From assembly GCA_024640205.1 (NCBI GenBank), contig JAHEFL010000002.1, forward strand, positions 1-20,947: 20,947 nt of DNA, given 5' to 3'. The notes below the pieces were generated by a model. That model had not been told where the DNA came from. It saw only the letters and a program-made list of their open reading frames with translations, and made no database searches. Origin of the DNA: Flavobacteriales bacterium. GTDB taxonomy: Bacteria > Bacteroidota > Bacteroidia > Flavobacteriales_F > PHOS-HE28. A program made the position numbers and the translations under genes. Shown here piece after piece: positions 6,104-14,641 of the stretch (position 1 is its first letter; each line of letters starts with the position of its first letter).

Positions 6104-6853
6104 TTAGATCCATCCGTTCGCCTTGTAGTAGGCGATGGCCATGAACTCCCGTGCGCAGGTGATCTCCAGTTTCAGCCGGTTCCACAGGTCGTAGCGTAAC
6201 AGGTCGCTACCGGATACATCCGGCACGTAAGCCTTACCCCCAACGCCCTCATAGAAATAGTCCAGATCGACGAACATGGGGGTATCCCATGCTGGTGCAC
6301 CACACACCCTGTTGAATCCGGCCTTTCGGAACGCTCGTACCGTGCGGTACATATTTTCCGGGGCCGTGACCACAGCTAAGCGCAAGCCTCGCCAACCGGG
6401 ATGATCACGGTAAAGTGTGATGGCCTGTTCGCGCGTATTGGTACCGGTCATCTCCCGATGGACCCGTTCCACTTCCACACCACGCATCGTAAGCTCATCG
6501 ACCATGGCCTGCATCACGAGGGTATCCAGCGGATGCATTACCACCACCTGTGCCTGCCTGCTGTTCTTCGCCCACTCCGATGAATGATAAAGGCGCAGCA
6601 TTTCATCGCCAGAAGGCATCCCGCTGCCGCCGAGCACTACGATGACCTGGGGTTCTTTGTCCTTGCACTGACCGGCCGCCGTACCGAGCCAGCGATGCGC
6701 TTCATAGGGATAGCCCGTGAAGGCAAGGAACAGCATCACAAAGGCCATCACCCCGAGCACGATGATCAACCTACGTAACCACTGGACGCCGCGCTTGCGC
6801 CATATAAGCGAACGCTCCCAACCCCTATGAAGAAAGCGGTTCATGCGTTCCAT
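6104..6853 (-). CDS. YdcF/SanA-like DUF218 membrane protein
   Basis: A 249-residue protein with a basic N-terminus, one membrane segment (about 29-46) and a DUF218 domain facing the periplasm. Family landmarks: 'VIVVLGGSG' (70-78), 'TGTNTREQA' (136-144), and 'LAVVTAPENMYRTVRAFRKAGF' (159-180), the counterpart of the family's 'lVTS..H..RA...f...G'. The His usually found in this last motif is replaced: the stretch reads Pro-Glu-Asn-Met-Tyr. SanA and ElyC relatives act in envelope integrity and peptidoglycan or lipid-carrier metabolism, but the family's biochemical activity is not settled. The start could be Met1 (6853) or Met4 (6844). It follows the M48 protease gene by 69 bp and may belong to the same transcript. 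Confidence 0.85.
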   Translation of the reverse strand: MERMNRFLHRGWERSLIWRKRGVQWLRRLIIVLGVMAFVMLFLAFTGYPYEAHRWLGTAAGQCKDKEPQVIVVLGGSGMPSGDEMLRLYHSSEWAKNSRQAQVVVMHPLDTLVMQAMVDELTMRGVEVERVHREMTGTNTREQAITLYRDHPGWRGLRLAVVTAPENMYRTVRAFRKAGFNRVCGAPAWDTPMFVDLDYFYEGVGGKAYVPDVSGSDLLRYDLWNRLKLEITCAREFMAIAYYKANGWI

Positions 6854-6863
6854 TTCCTGCCGT

Positions 6864-6890
6864 CAAAATACCTATTGAATGCTGCAAGGT
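6864..6890 (-). promoter_or_regulatory. possible promoter for the YdcF-like gene
   Basis: The minus strand has TTG, 14 bp, then TATTTTG just upstream of the start at 6853. The -7 box matches only in part, the spacer is short, and the implied start of transcription is almost at the ATG. This is a weak candidate, and read-through from the upstream operon is the alternative. Confidence 0.2.
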
Positions 6891-6922
6891 CGGGGCGTTC
6901 TCCCGAACCCGCACACCTGAAC

Positions 6923-7714
6923 TCAGGGCGTGTAATACTTCAGGGCCTCTGACATGTAGGCCTCAAGGTCCCGTATCCGGGTCTCATCGCTCGGGTGCGT
7001 GCTCAACAATTCCGGAGGTGTTTGTCCTCCACCGGAGCTCATCCGCTCCCAGAATTTCGGCGCTTCCCGTGGGTCATAGCCGGCCATGGCCATGAAGACG
7101 AGGCCCATTTTATCCGCCTCCGATTCATGCTTGCGACTGTAAGCCAGCATGCCAAGACTGCTTCCGATACCTACGCTTTGCAGAAAAAGGTCCCTCGCCA
7201 ATCCGGGGTTCTGCGCGGTGAACACCTCAAGCGTCATTCCTGCCGCTTGCACTGCCATACCCTGGCTCATACGCTCGTTCCCATGGCGTGCGATGGCATG
7301 GGCCACTTCATGCCCCATCACCACCGCAAGACCTGTTTCATCCTTGGTGACCGGAAGGATCCCTGTATAGAAAGCAACCTTACCCCCCGGCATGCACCAG
7401 GCATTCACCGTAGGCTCATCCAATACTTTGAACTCCCACTGGAAACCTGCCACGCGGTTCGAGGCGCGGTGGTCCTTGAGGTATTGCGTGGCGGAAGCAG
7501 CGATGCGATCGCCCACTTTCTTCACCATCAACGACCGCGGATCGGAGGCCGGGAGCACTTTCCCTGTCCGCATCACTTCCACGTACTGTTCATTCGCCAT
7601 GGTCATGATGGAAGCCTCGTCCACGAGGTTCATCTGCCGACGACCGGTAATGGGCACCTTGGCGCAGGATTGCACGCCCAGGATGCCGATAAGGAACAGC
7701 AGGCGCAGGTTCAT
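6923..7714 (-). CDS. M48 family zinc metalloprotease lipoprotein
   Basis: A 263-residue envelope protease. I chose the ATG at 7714 because it gives a lipoprotein signal 'LLFLIGILGVQSC' (Cys17). The frame is open further upstream, but that sequence is clpS in another frame. The zinc site is 'HEVAH' (135-139) with the third ligand in 'ESEADKMG' (Glu199). The C-terminal 'STHPSDETRIRDL' (238-250) is the conserved family ending. The N-terminal 'CAKVPITGRRQMNLVDE' is typical of the LoiP/YcaL/BepA-like branch, which degrades or helps fold outer-membrane proteins in the periplasm. The exact substrate is unknown. Its ATG overlaps the clpS TGA as ATGA, so the two are likely translationally coupled. Confidence 0.92.
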   Translation of the reverse strand: MNLRLLFLIGILGVQSCAKVPITGRRQMNLVDEASIMTMANEQYVEVMRTGKVLPASDPRSLMVKKVGDRIAASATQYLKDHRASNRVAGFQWEFKVLDEPTVNAWCMPGGKVAFYTGILPVTKDETGLAVVMGHEVAHAIARHGNERMSQGMAVQAAGMTLEVFTAQNPGLARDLFLQSVGIGSSLGMLAYSRKHESEADKMGLVFMAMAGYDPREAPKFWERMSSGGGQTPPELLSTHPSDETRIRDLEAYMSEALKYYTP

Positions 7715-7992
7715 GCGATGACCGCCGAGAGGCCCCTGTCCTGAAGGGCGGTGCACCGTGGCTCCAGGTGGTCGAAGGTGCCGCGCTTCACGCTGCATTT
7801 GCCGTTGTAATGCACGATCCACGCGCATTGCTCAGCCTGTATCGGGTCATGGCCACACACGTCCACCAAGCTGGAGATGACGTGATCGAAGGTGTTGTAG
7901 TCGTCGTTGTGAAGGATGATCTCCTTCACAGGCCCATGTTCCACGAGCATTTCCTCGAGAAGAGCCTCTTCGGCATGGACGTTCGCACGCAT
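7711..7992 (-). CDS. clpS: ClpS, N-end rule adaptor of the Clp protease
   Basis: A 93-residue adaptor that delivers N-degron substrates to ClpAP-type proteases (ClpC in Bacteroidota) in the cytoplasm. The core motif 'ILHNDDYNTFDHVI' (26-39, Asn29-Asp30-Asp31) holds the N-end-binding residues. 'AEQCAWIVHYNGKCSVKRGTFDHL' (53-76) carries the conserved His61, and 'LQDRGLSAVI' closes the fold. The length is normal. The ATG at 7992 is preferred; an in-frame GTG at 8022 would add ten residues of no clear family value. The gene lies 37 bp after the giant SPOR-protein gene and overlaps the M48 gene by 4 nt (ATGA). Its placement after tpiA and prmA recalls the tpiA-prmA-clpS order I associate with other flavobacteria (from memory). 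Confidence 0.93.
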   Translation of the reverse strand: MRANVHAEEALLEEMLVEHGPVKEIILHNDDYNTFDHVISSLVDVCGHDPIQAEQCAWIVHYNGKCSVKRGTFDHLEPRCTALQDRGLSAVIA

Positions 7993-8000
7993 GATGGGAA

Positions 8001-8008
8001 CAAAGGTA
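8001..8008 (-). promoter_or_regulatory. possible -7 box upstream of clpS
   Basis: TACCTTTG on the minus strand is an exact TAnnTTTG match 8 nt before the clpS ATG. No -33 TTG is present at the right distance, and the implied transcript would have almost no leader. It may be coincidence. Confidence 0.2.
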
Positions 8009-8029
8009 ATGCGGACGTGCACCCCGTGA

Positions 8030-11000
8030 TCAGGGCTTCGCGAGCACCTCCGGACCGTAGCGCTCCAACAGCACCCGTGCATCCCGCATCGGTATGCGCT
8101 TACCGTTCAGGTAGGCGGTAATGAAGGCATCCTTCACACCGAGCGTCACCGCCTCATCGCGCTGTGTTCGTGCACGCTCCTCGCTTAGGTATATGCCCGT
8201 CGTATAGCGGATCTTCCGGGTCTCGGTCAGCTCGCTGTTGAGAGGGCTGATGTTGAATAGTTTATCCAGCGCCACTGGCTTGCTGTAGACGCCGACCTGC
8301 ACGGTGAAGAAGAGTCCTTTGACTGTTTCTACCTGGCGCGCCGGGGCGGCACCAGGCTCGTTGTAATAAGAGGCTGCCTCTACTGCAGGTGTGTAAGAGG
8401 ACACGATCTCCTGTGCGCTCTTCGGGTAGCTGGCCAGCACGGTTTCGGTTTCTTGTTGTTGGCTTGGGGGTTGGGTGGCAGTCGGGGGTTGGATGGTGGT
8501 CGGAGGTTGGGTCGAGGTTGGAGTTTGGCTGGTAGCGGGCTGAGGAGTCGGGGGTTGGGCACGTACAGGAACCTCTGTGGTCCGTTGCACCGGTTGTTGC
8601 GTGGGGGTGCTTGCCTGATCCGTTCTTTCGGTCGTTCCGGCTTGGGCGACGGCGTCGGATGATGCCAATGCCCGCTGCGCGTCTGCCAAGGAAATACGAA
8701 CGCCATCCTTATATGCCACCACGAAGGCATCCCGATAACCACGTCCGCGAACTTGATCTTTGGCACCACTGGCCGAGCGGAGATCCGTGAAGAGTCCAGC
8801 TGTGTAACGGGTCAGGCCATTGTCCAGCCGCTCGCCGAGGACCGGGGTCATGTCACTGAAGGTGCTTTCAGGGATCGCGTTACGGAAGGCCCCGATCTGC
8901 ACGGCGAACACAACACCACCCGGCTTGTCCGAATCGATGGGTATCGGTGCGGCGTTCCGCGTTCCGTCCGGTCTCAATTGGAAGATGTTGCCGGTAAGAA
9001 CTTCCGGGAGCGCGGATGCGTTGCCTGAGGTCCGCGCTGTAGTATTCGCTCCTTCCGTGGACGCCGGTGGAGCGCTGTCCGTAGCGTTGGATGTAGTGTT
9101 GTTGGCGGCCCGGCTTCCGGCGGGGTCGATCCGTGCGACATCGCCGGTGGCGGCGGCCACGCGGGTGGCCGGCCTTTGATCGCCGGCCTGTCCACGCGTC
9201 TCTGCCAGAAGAATCTCCGCACGTCGGGCTCCCATTTCCAACGCCATCAAGCGGCTCGCGTCATCCTGTGACAAGCCCTGGAGCATCACGCTCGCCTGTG
9301 ATTCATTCAACGCGGCGGCACCGCGCAAACGGGCCGAAACGTTGTCCAGCGAATCCGCCTTGATCAGGAGACGATCGGAACGCTCAAGAAAAACCCGCGC
9401 GCGTTCCTGTCGTTCCTCCCGGGTCCGGTACTGCGGGTCGATGGCAGCATTCTCAGCCTCTTTTCTGAGTGCCTCACCCAGTGCCCTGTTCGCCACTGCG
9501 GCGGAGGTGGCCTCATCCGCTGCGTCGTACTGTTCCAATGCACGTGAACGCGCCTGGAAGTAGCGGCTCTCATCCGGGTTGTTGATCACCAGGGCTTCCT
9601 CCTCGTTGGTCAGGTAATAGTACTTGATCAAGCGTTCGCGCAGGACCTGTACCTGTTCCGCAGCCTGTTGGCGGTCCGTGGCCGCCATGCTCTCCTCGGT
9701 CTTGAGAACAGCCGCCTTGCTGACCGAATCCGCGAGCTGTCTATTACGAACGGCAAGTTTCTCCAATTCGATCCGTTCCTTTCGTTTGGCGCTGGTGGCT
9801 TGCTTCTCCTGTTCAGCTGCCTGTGCGGAGAGATCCCAAGCCTCCTGCTCCAAGCGCTCAGCATCCTGAGCTGCGCGAAGCGCAACTTCGCCCAGCAATT
9901 GGGGATCATCCGTTGACGGGTCGCCATTCACTGGCAGGATCGCCGGTTCATTGGCCAGATAATGGTCAAAACGCTTTGCCGGTGCCGCGGCTTTCGGATC
10001 CAGACGGGAATCCGCCTGAGCAGCCTCTTCCTGGGCTGCCTTCTGCGCGGCCGAACGAGCGGATGCAACACCGGCAGCTGATGTGGTCGGGATCACGGTC
10101 GGTACACCGGGCTCATTCGTTCCTGTCGCAGGCGATACCTCGGTCGGTGCCTCCGCACGTTCTTCCGGTTCCCCGGACGATCCATTCACGCTCTCCTTTG
10201 GTATTGTTGGCTCCACTTCACGTGCTGCGGTTCCCTCCGAAATCACCTCGCCGCCGGACCCCTCCTTTTCTGTTGGGCTGACCACTGACGGCGGTTCTGC
10301 GACATCGCGCGGTTCATCTCGCTGGGCCAGGACGCCCGCTGTGGTGGTCGTCCCTTTGCCCAGCACCTTGGCAGCGATCTCCTTGTAGGTCAACACCTCA
10401 CCGGGCGTGTATTGGCCACCTACCAGGTAGTTGTTCACTGTGATGGACCGATCAAGATCCCGCAATGCGACCAGTTCCAAGGCATAGGCGCTGCGATACA
10501 GGCTATCGCGCTCCACGATGTTATCGCTCCGATCAGCTTTGCGCCTATTCTCGGAGGCTTGCAGCGCTCGCCGCTGCGACTCCTCCTTGATCTCCTTCGC
10601 CATCAGCATGATGGGCTCACCCGGCGATCGGCCCTGTCTGGTAACGATCCGCTCCAACTGCTTCAAGCTGTCATTGGCCACCGCAAGTTCCTCTTTGGTC
10701 AGGAAGGCGGTACGTTGTCCGAGATCCGTGCGGACGATGAGGCGATCATCGCGAAGTCGATCCGTTTCGCGCTGTAGTTTTTCACGGTCCCTTCCAGGAG
10801 GCATCTGAGTCAGTATCGACGACATGGAATCGATACGGTTCGACAGGCTGTCGATCCGGATGAGATCGGCGTTCTTCAAGGCCAGCGCATCATCGACCTT
10901 GGAGGACCGATGCTTGAGGTCACTTTCGTAGACCTCTTCCCTGAGCGGTGCAAAAGCAACATAGTGATCATCGATCTCATCCGTTGGCGTACCTGGGATC

Positions 11001-14000
11001 CATCCATCGCGGGGTACGCTGACCGGTGTCGACGGACCATCGGTGTTCTCGACCGGAGAGGTTGCCGCAAGGGCCGCCACCTCCAAGCGACGGTCCTCCA
11101 GTACTTGATCGGCATTCTTCAGGTGCGTATCACGCAGTTTCCTCAGGCGGTCCAATCGGGGCAGGACCACTTCCGCCTGTTGCGGGTCCAGTTCCAGGAC
11201 GGCCACCTGACGGGACATTTCGCCGCGAATGCTGTCGGCCATCATCAACTCGAGACCATGCAGCCCAGCGGCCTGGTGATCCCTGTCGGGCATGCTCAGC
11301 AAGCGCTGCCTGTCGGCCTTGTAATCGGAGTACAATTGTTGTTGAAGCACACTGTCCTCCACATTCTTCGCGAACACCAAGGGGACCCGGGAATTGTCCG
11401 GGATCTCACTCCCGGAGATCCCCACCTCCCTACGCAATTGTTCCGTTGGATCGGCTGCCACGGGTTCCACATTGCGTTCCCTCGCCTGCGCTACCTCGAG
11501 CTTCCTCTCCAATTCACTGATCCGGGTTTCGAGACTGTCCCGTCTGTTCCGGCTCCGCTCCGCAGCTGCCAGTTGGCGCGTTTCCGAAAGCTCGTTCTCC
11601 AGGAGGAAGCTGTCCTCCAGAAGGGCCGCGTCGTTCGCGGCTTCCTGGTCCTGATCCTGAGGGGTCGTGATCGTGGTATTCCGCACCTCTTCCGGGGTGA
11701 GCATCGGTTCCACGGCCACGGCTCCTGCCGCCAGATCCCGTTCCAAGGTGCTCTGTAGGCCATCCTCCGAAGATCTTCCACCCTCCTCCGTTCCCGTTCC
11801 GGTCGGGACCGCTCCATCCTTCCCCTTTCCACTTCCCTGTTGAGCCGAAACATCCGCGTCCGTTCCGCCTTGCGCAGCATCGCTCGATCGTGTTGCTAGT
11901 GCATCACCACCGGTAGTGGACGAATTGCGTTCACCCGGCCCGGCAATGTCATCAGATACGGTCCTTTCAGTGGTACCAACTGTGCCACCGTCGTTGCTTA
12001 CCGGGACCTGCGTTACGGTTCGACCCTGCGGTTGCTCCCCGACCACATCCGATCGCTGGACATCCGTTGATCGAGTTGAATTCCGTTGCGCATCACCTCC
12101 TTGATCACGGTCCATGGTACGCGTGGTCGTGATCGGCGCTCCACCTGCAGCCGATGCTGCAGCCAACTCCCAATCAAAGGAGCGTGCCTCCACCTCGGCG
12201 TCAGTTGTGACAATGAGCGCATCATAGCGTTCGTCAATGGGCAGTGCCGCTATCCGCGTATCATTGCTTGTGATCCTCCTGGCCAGTGCCGCTACCTCAT
12301 CCGATGTTGGTGCCATTCCTCCACTGGTCGGTTCGCTGGATGTGAGATACCGTATCAGGGATGCCTTACCGCGCATCACTGCCGTCCCACGCTCCAGCGT
12401 ATTTGCCCGGGCCAGCGCGGTCGCGGTTTCCTCACGCAGGAACCCCAGCTGTTCCTTGTAGCCACTGATCTCCCGATCCAGATCCTCTTTCCGGCCTTTG
12501 TTACCCGTGCCATCGCGCTCACGCTCGAGGCGGTTGATGCGATCGGTAAGCTCACTTTCCTCGGTCCGTTTGGCATGCGCGCGATCCAGCGCTTTGGCAG
12601 CCTCGCGCTCCTGTTCGGATACCGCCCGGCGTGCAGCTTCCGCAATATCCGGCCGCGCACTGGGACCTGACTTGGAGTCCAAACGTTCCCTGAGGGATAC
12701 CAGATGCTTCAATGCATCCTGGTCACGGCCGTTGTTCAGACTACCGCTAAGGTCGGTCGCCAATTTCGTGGCTTCCATGGAACGCTGCCGCACATACAAT
12801 TCCTCCTCCTCCAGTTCCTGTGCGGACAGTTGCGCGGCACGCGCCCTCATGCTCGCTTCGCGGGAGCGCTGTCTCAGTGTCGCTGCCTCCAGCATCCGCT
12901 TGTTCCTCAAGCTTTCATCCGTGGTTGCCGAGGCTTCATCGATGATCTGCTGTGCTTCCCGGGCCGTTCGCTCGGACTCCGTGATGGCATCGACGGCCAT
13001 CGCGTAGGCTTCACTCCGCTGCGCTCCCAGGGAACTGACCTTCTGCGCCAATTCCTTGGCATCATCCTGTGCCAGGCGCAGTGCATCCTCCTTGCTAATG
13101 TCCCCGGTGAATCCGGCGCGGGTCATGATGTCACCAGCAGGTGCCAGAGGCTCCTGGGTCGTCTGTGCCACTACACGGTCCGCATTCACGTCGAGCCTTG
13201 CCCTGCGCCGTATCTCCTCCATGGCGAGGGCGATCAGATCGTCATCCAGTGGGTTATCGAAGTAGTTCCGGATCATCAACTTCTCCAGGTCGCCGTTCCG
13301 CACCAGGCTCAGTTCCTGACGATATGCCCTGGGTTGGTCGCTGCGCGGCACATCCACCATACCCACGTGCGTTTTTCCGCTGGGGCCACATTCCACCAAG
13401 AAGCGGAACCGACCTGTTCGCGGCAGGGCGAGCACATAGGTCCCGTTCATGTCGGTCCTCACATCGGCCACCTGTTCCCGTGTAGTGGCATCCTCCACGA
13501 TGATGTGCGCCCTCCGATCGTTGGCGTCGAACTCGCTGGAATAGGTCCCCTTCAGCACGGTGATGACCAGGGGCATCCGCTCAGTGGATACCCGGTACAC
13601 ATGCACTTTCCCCTGCCTGCTGCTACGCGCACTGGCGAAACAGGCTTCCTTGTGCTCCGCATCCACCATGTAGTAGATGTCGTCATCCGGCGTGTTCACG
13701 GCGAAATCCAGGTTCTCCGGCCTGCCGAAGGTGTACAGCCCCCGGTCGAAAACAGCCTTGAAGACATCGTATCCGCCCATGCTGTTGTGTCCTTTGCTAC
13801 TGAAGTAGAAGGTCTTCCCATCCGGGTGCATGAACGGGTAATCGTCGTCCAGATCGGTATTGATGAAACCGGCCAATTTCTCGGGTGTGGCAAAGCGCCC
13901 ATCAGGCAACAGCTCCGAACTATAGATATCCAGTCCGGTCTTCCCATCCTTGCCATAGCTGCTGAAATAGAAGCGACCACCCTTTCCTGGCAGGTAGACC

Positions 14001-14641
14001 AGGCTGCGCAGTTTGTTCTTCTTATCCAATGAGCTCTTCAACTCCTCCGGGGTCACCACGATACGTCCACCGATATCGCTGAGGTCATAGTACCGGAAGA
14101 ATTCCCTGTCCTCCACCTCCACCTTGCTACGCACGGTGATCTCCTTCAAATTCGCTAGAAGTTTTTGTCCATTGCGGCATTGGACCTCGAAGGCATCCAC
14201 GGGGCGCTCGGCAAGGATCTTCTTATCCGCTATCCCTTTGTAATGCTGGTAAACGACCTGTGCTTCCTTGAAACGATAGCTCAGGTGGTATGCCCTTCCA
14301 AGCCAATACCACGCATCGGCAGGGCTGGAAGGGTCCTCCGTAGCGTATTTCAGGTGACCGATCGCCTTTTCCTTGTCCTCACCGCCAAAAAGGAGACAGG
14401 CTCCGAAGCGATAATTGAGGGTACGGTCGGATGGTTCCAGACTTACCAGCTGGGAGTATAACGGTAGGGCCTCGAAATATCGGCCTTCGATGAAAAGGGC
14501 ATCGGCTTTGGCCTTCACCTGGGCATCACTGCCTTGTCCCATGACCAGTACGGGGACCATACATACCAACAGGAACACGAACGAACGGACCCCTTCCAAT
14601 GGTCGAGCCACCCTCCTCCATATGGACGTGCCTGAACTCAT
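8030..14641 (-). CDS. giant secreted TPR-PD40-CRD protein with long coiled coil and two SPOR domains
   Basis: A 2203-residue exported protein. Residues 1-36 form a signal peptide ('FVFLLVCMVPVLVMGQ') without a lipobox Cys. TPR-like helices span about 37-170. A PD40/WD40-like propeller region spans about 185-350, with the hallmark 'DDDYPFMHPDGKTFYFSSKG' and 'GGYDVF' (266-294). A carboxypeptidase-regulatory-like beta domain spans about 356-440 ('MNGTYVLALPRTGRF'). This order matches PorE of the type IX system, but the OmpA-like end is missing. Instead, coiled-coil stretches (about 500-830, 985-1430, 1525-1825) alternate with Ser/Thr/Gly/Pro-rich linkers. Two SPOR domains close the protein (about 1908-1992, 2108-2190), starting 'VFAVQIGAF' and 'FFTVQVGVY'. 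SPOR domains bind glycan strands lacking stem peptides, so periplasmic peptidoglycan anchoring is inferred. Its ATG overlaps the plsY TGA (ATGA). Exact role unknown. Confidence 0.9.
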   Translation of the reverse strand: MSSGTSIWRRVARPLEGVRSFVFLLVCMVPVLVMGQGSDAQVKAKADALFIEGRYFEALPLYSQLVSLEPSDRTLNYRFGACLLFGGEDKEKAIGHLKYATEDPSSPADAWYWLGRAYHLSYRFKEAQVVYQHYKGIADKKILAERPVDAFEVQCRNGQKLLANLKEITVRSKVEVEDREFFRYYDLSDIGGRIVVTPEELKSSLDKKNKLRSLVYLPGKGGRFYFSSYGKDGKTGLDIYSSELLPDGRFATPEKLAGFINTDLDDDYPFMHPDGKTFYFSSKGHNSMGGYDVFKAVFDRGLYTFGRPENLDFAVNTPDDDIYYMVDAEHKEACFASARSSRQGKVHVYRVSTERMPLVITVLKGTYSSEFDANDRRAHIIVEDATTREQVADVRTDMNGTYVLALPRTGRFRFLVECGPSGKTHVGMVDVPRSDQPRAYRQELSLVRNGDLEKLMIRNYFDNPLDDDLIALAMEEIRRRARLDVNADRVVAQTTQEPLAPAGDIMTRAGFTGDISKEDALRLAQDDAKELAQKVSSLGAQRSEAYAMAVDAITESERTAREAQQIIDEASATTDESLRNKRMLEAATLRQRSREASMRARAAQLSAQELEEEELYVRQRSMEATKLATDLSGSLNNGRDQDALKHLVSLRERLDSKSGPSARPDIAEAARRAVSEQEREAAKALDRAHAKRTEESELTDRINRLERERDGTGNKGRKEDLDREISGYKEQLGFLREETATALARANTLERGTAVMRGKASLIRYLTSSEPTSGGMAPTSDEVAALARRITSNDTRIAALPIDERYDALIVTTDAEVEARSFDWELAAASAAGGAPITTTRTMDRDQGGDAQRNSTRSTDVQRSDVVGEQPQGRTVTQVPVSNDGGTVGTTERTVSDDIAGPGERNSSTTGGDALATRSSDAAQGGTDADVSAQQGSGKGKDGAVPTGTGTEEGGRSSEDGLQSTLERDLAAGAVAVEPMLTPEEVRNTTITTPQDQDQEAANDAALLEDSFLLENELSETRQLAAAERSRNRRDSLETRISELERKLEVAQARERNVEPVAADPTEQLRREVGISGSEIPDNSRVPLVFAKNVEDSVLQQQLYSDYKADRQRLLSMPDRDHQAAGLHGLELMMADSIRGEMSRQVAVLELDPQQAEVVLPRLDRLRKLRDTHLKNADQVLEDRRLEVAALAATSPVENTDGPSTPVSVPRDGWIPGTPTDEIDDHYVAFAPLREEVYESDLKHRSSKVDDALALKNADLIRIDSLSNRIDSMSSILTQMPPGRDREKLQRETDRLRDDRLIVRTDLGQRTAFLTKEELAVANDSLKQLERIVTRQGRSPGEPIMLMAKEIKEESQRRALQASENRRKADRSDNIVERDSLYRSAYALELVALRDLDRSITVNNYLVGGQYTPGEVLTYKEIAAKVLGKGTTTTAGVLAQRDEPRDVAEPPSVVSPTEKEGSGGEVISEGTAAREVEPTIPKESVNGSSGEPEERAEAPTEVSPATGTNEPGVPTVIPTTSAAGVASARSAAQKAAQEEAAQADSRLDPKAAAPAKRFDHYLANEPAILPVNGDPSTDDPQLLGEVALRAAQDAERLEQEAWDLSAQAAEQEKQATSAKRKERIELEKLAVRNRQLADSVSKAAVLKTEESMAATDRQQAAEQVQVLRERLIKYYYLTNEEEALVINNPDESRYFQARSRALEQYDAADEATSAAVANRALGEALRKEAENAAIDPQYRTREERQERARVFLERSDRLLIKADSLDNVSARLRGAAALNESQASVMLQGLSQDDASRLMALEMGARRAEILLAETRGQAGDQRPATRVAAATGDVARIDPAGSRAANNTTSNATDSAPPASTEGANTTARTSGNASALPEVLTGNIFQLRPDGTRNAAPIPIDSDKPGGVVFAVQIGAFRNAIPESTFSDMTPVLGERLDNGLTRYTAGLFTDLRSASGAKDQVRGRGYRDAFVVAYKDGVRISLADAQRALASSDAVAQAGTTERTDQASTPTQQPVQRTTEVPVRAQPPTPQPATSQTPTSTQPPTTIQPPTATQPPSQQQETETVLASYPKSAQEIVSSYTPAVEAASYYNEPGAAPARQVETVKGLFFTVQVGVYSKPVALDKLFNISPLNSELTETRKIRYTTGIYLSEERARTQRDEAVTLGVKDAFITAYLNGKRIPMRDARVLLERYGPEVLAKP
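8471..8542 (-). repeat. four 18-bp tandem repeats encoding a P/T/Q linker
   Basis: Units at 8471-8488, 8489-8506, 8507-8524 and 8525-8542 encode PPTATQ, PPTTIQ, TPTSTQ and QPATSQ (residues 2034-2057). They form the flexible linker between the two SPOR domains of the giant protein. The copy number may vary between strains. Confidence 0.75.

Noticed and set aside
12704..14032. Plus-strand open frame of 442 codons
   Set aside because: Antisense to the TPR/PD40 part of the giant protein, whose minus-strand motifs are clear.
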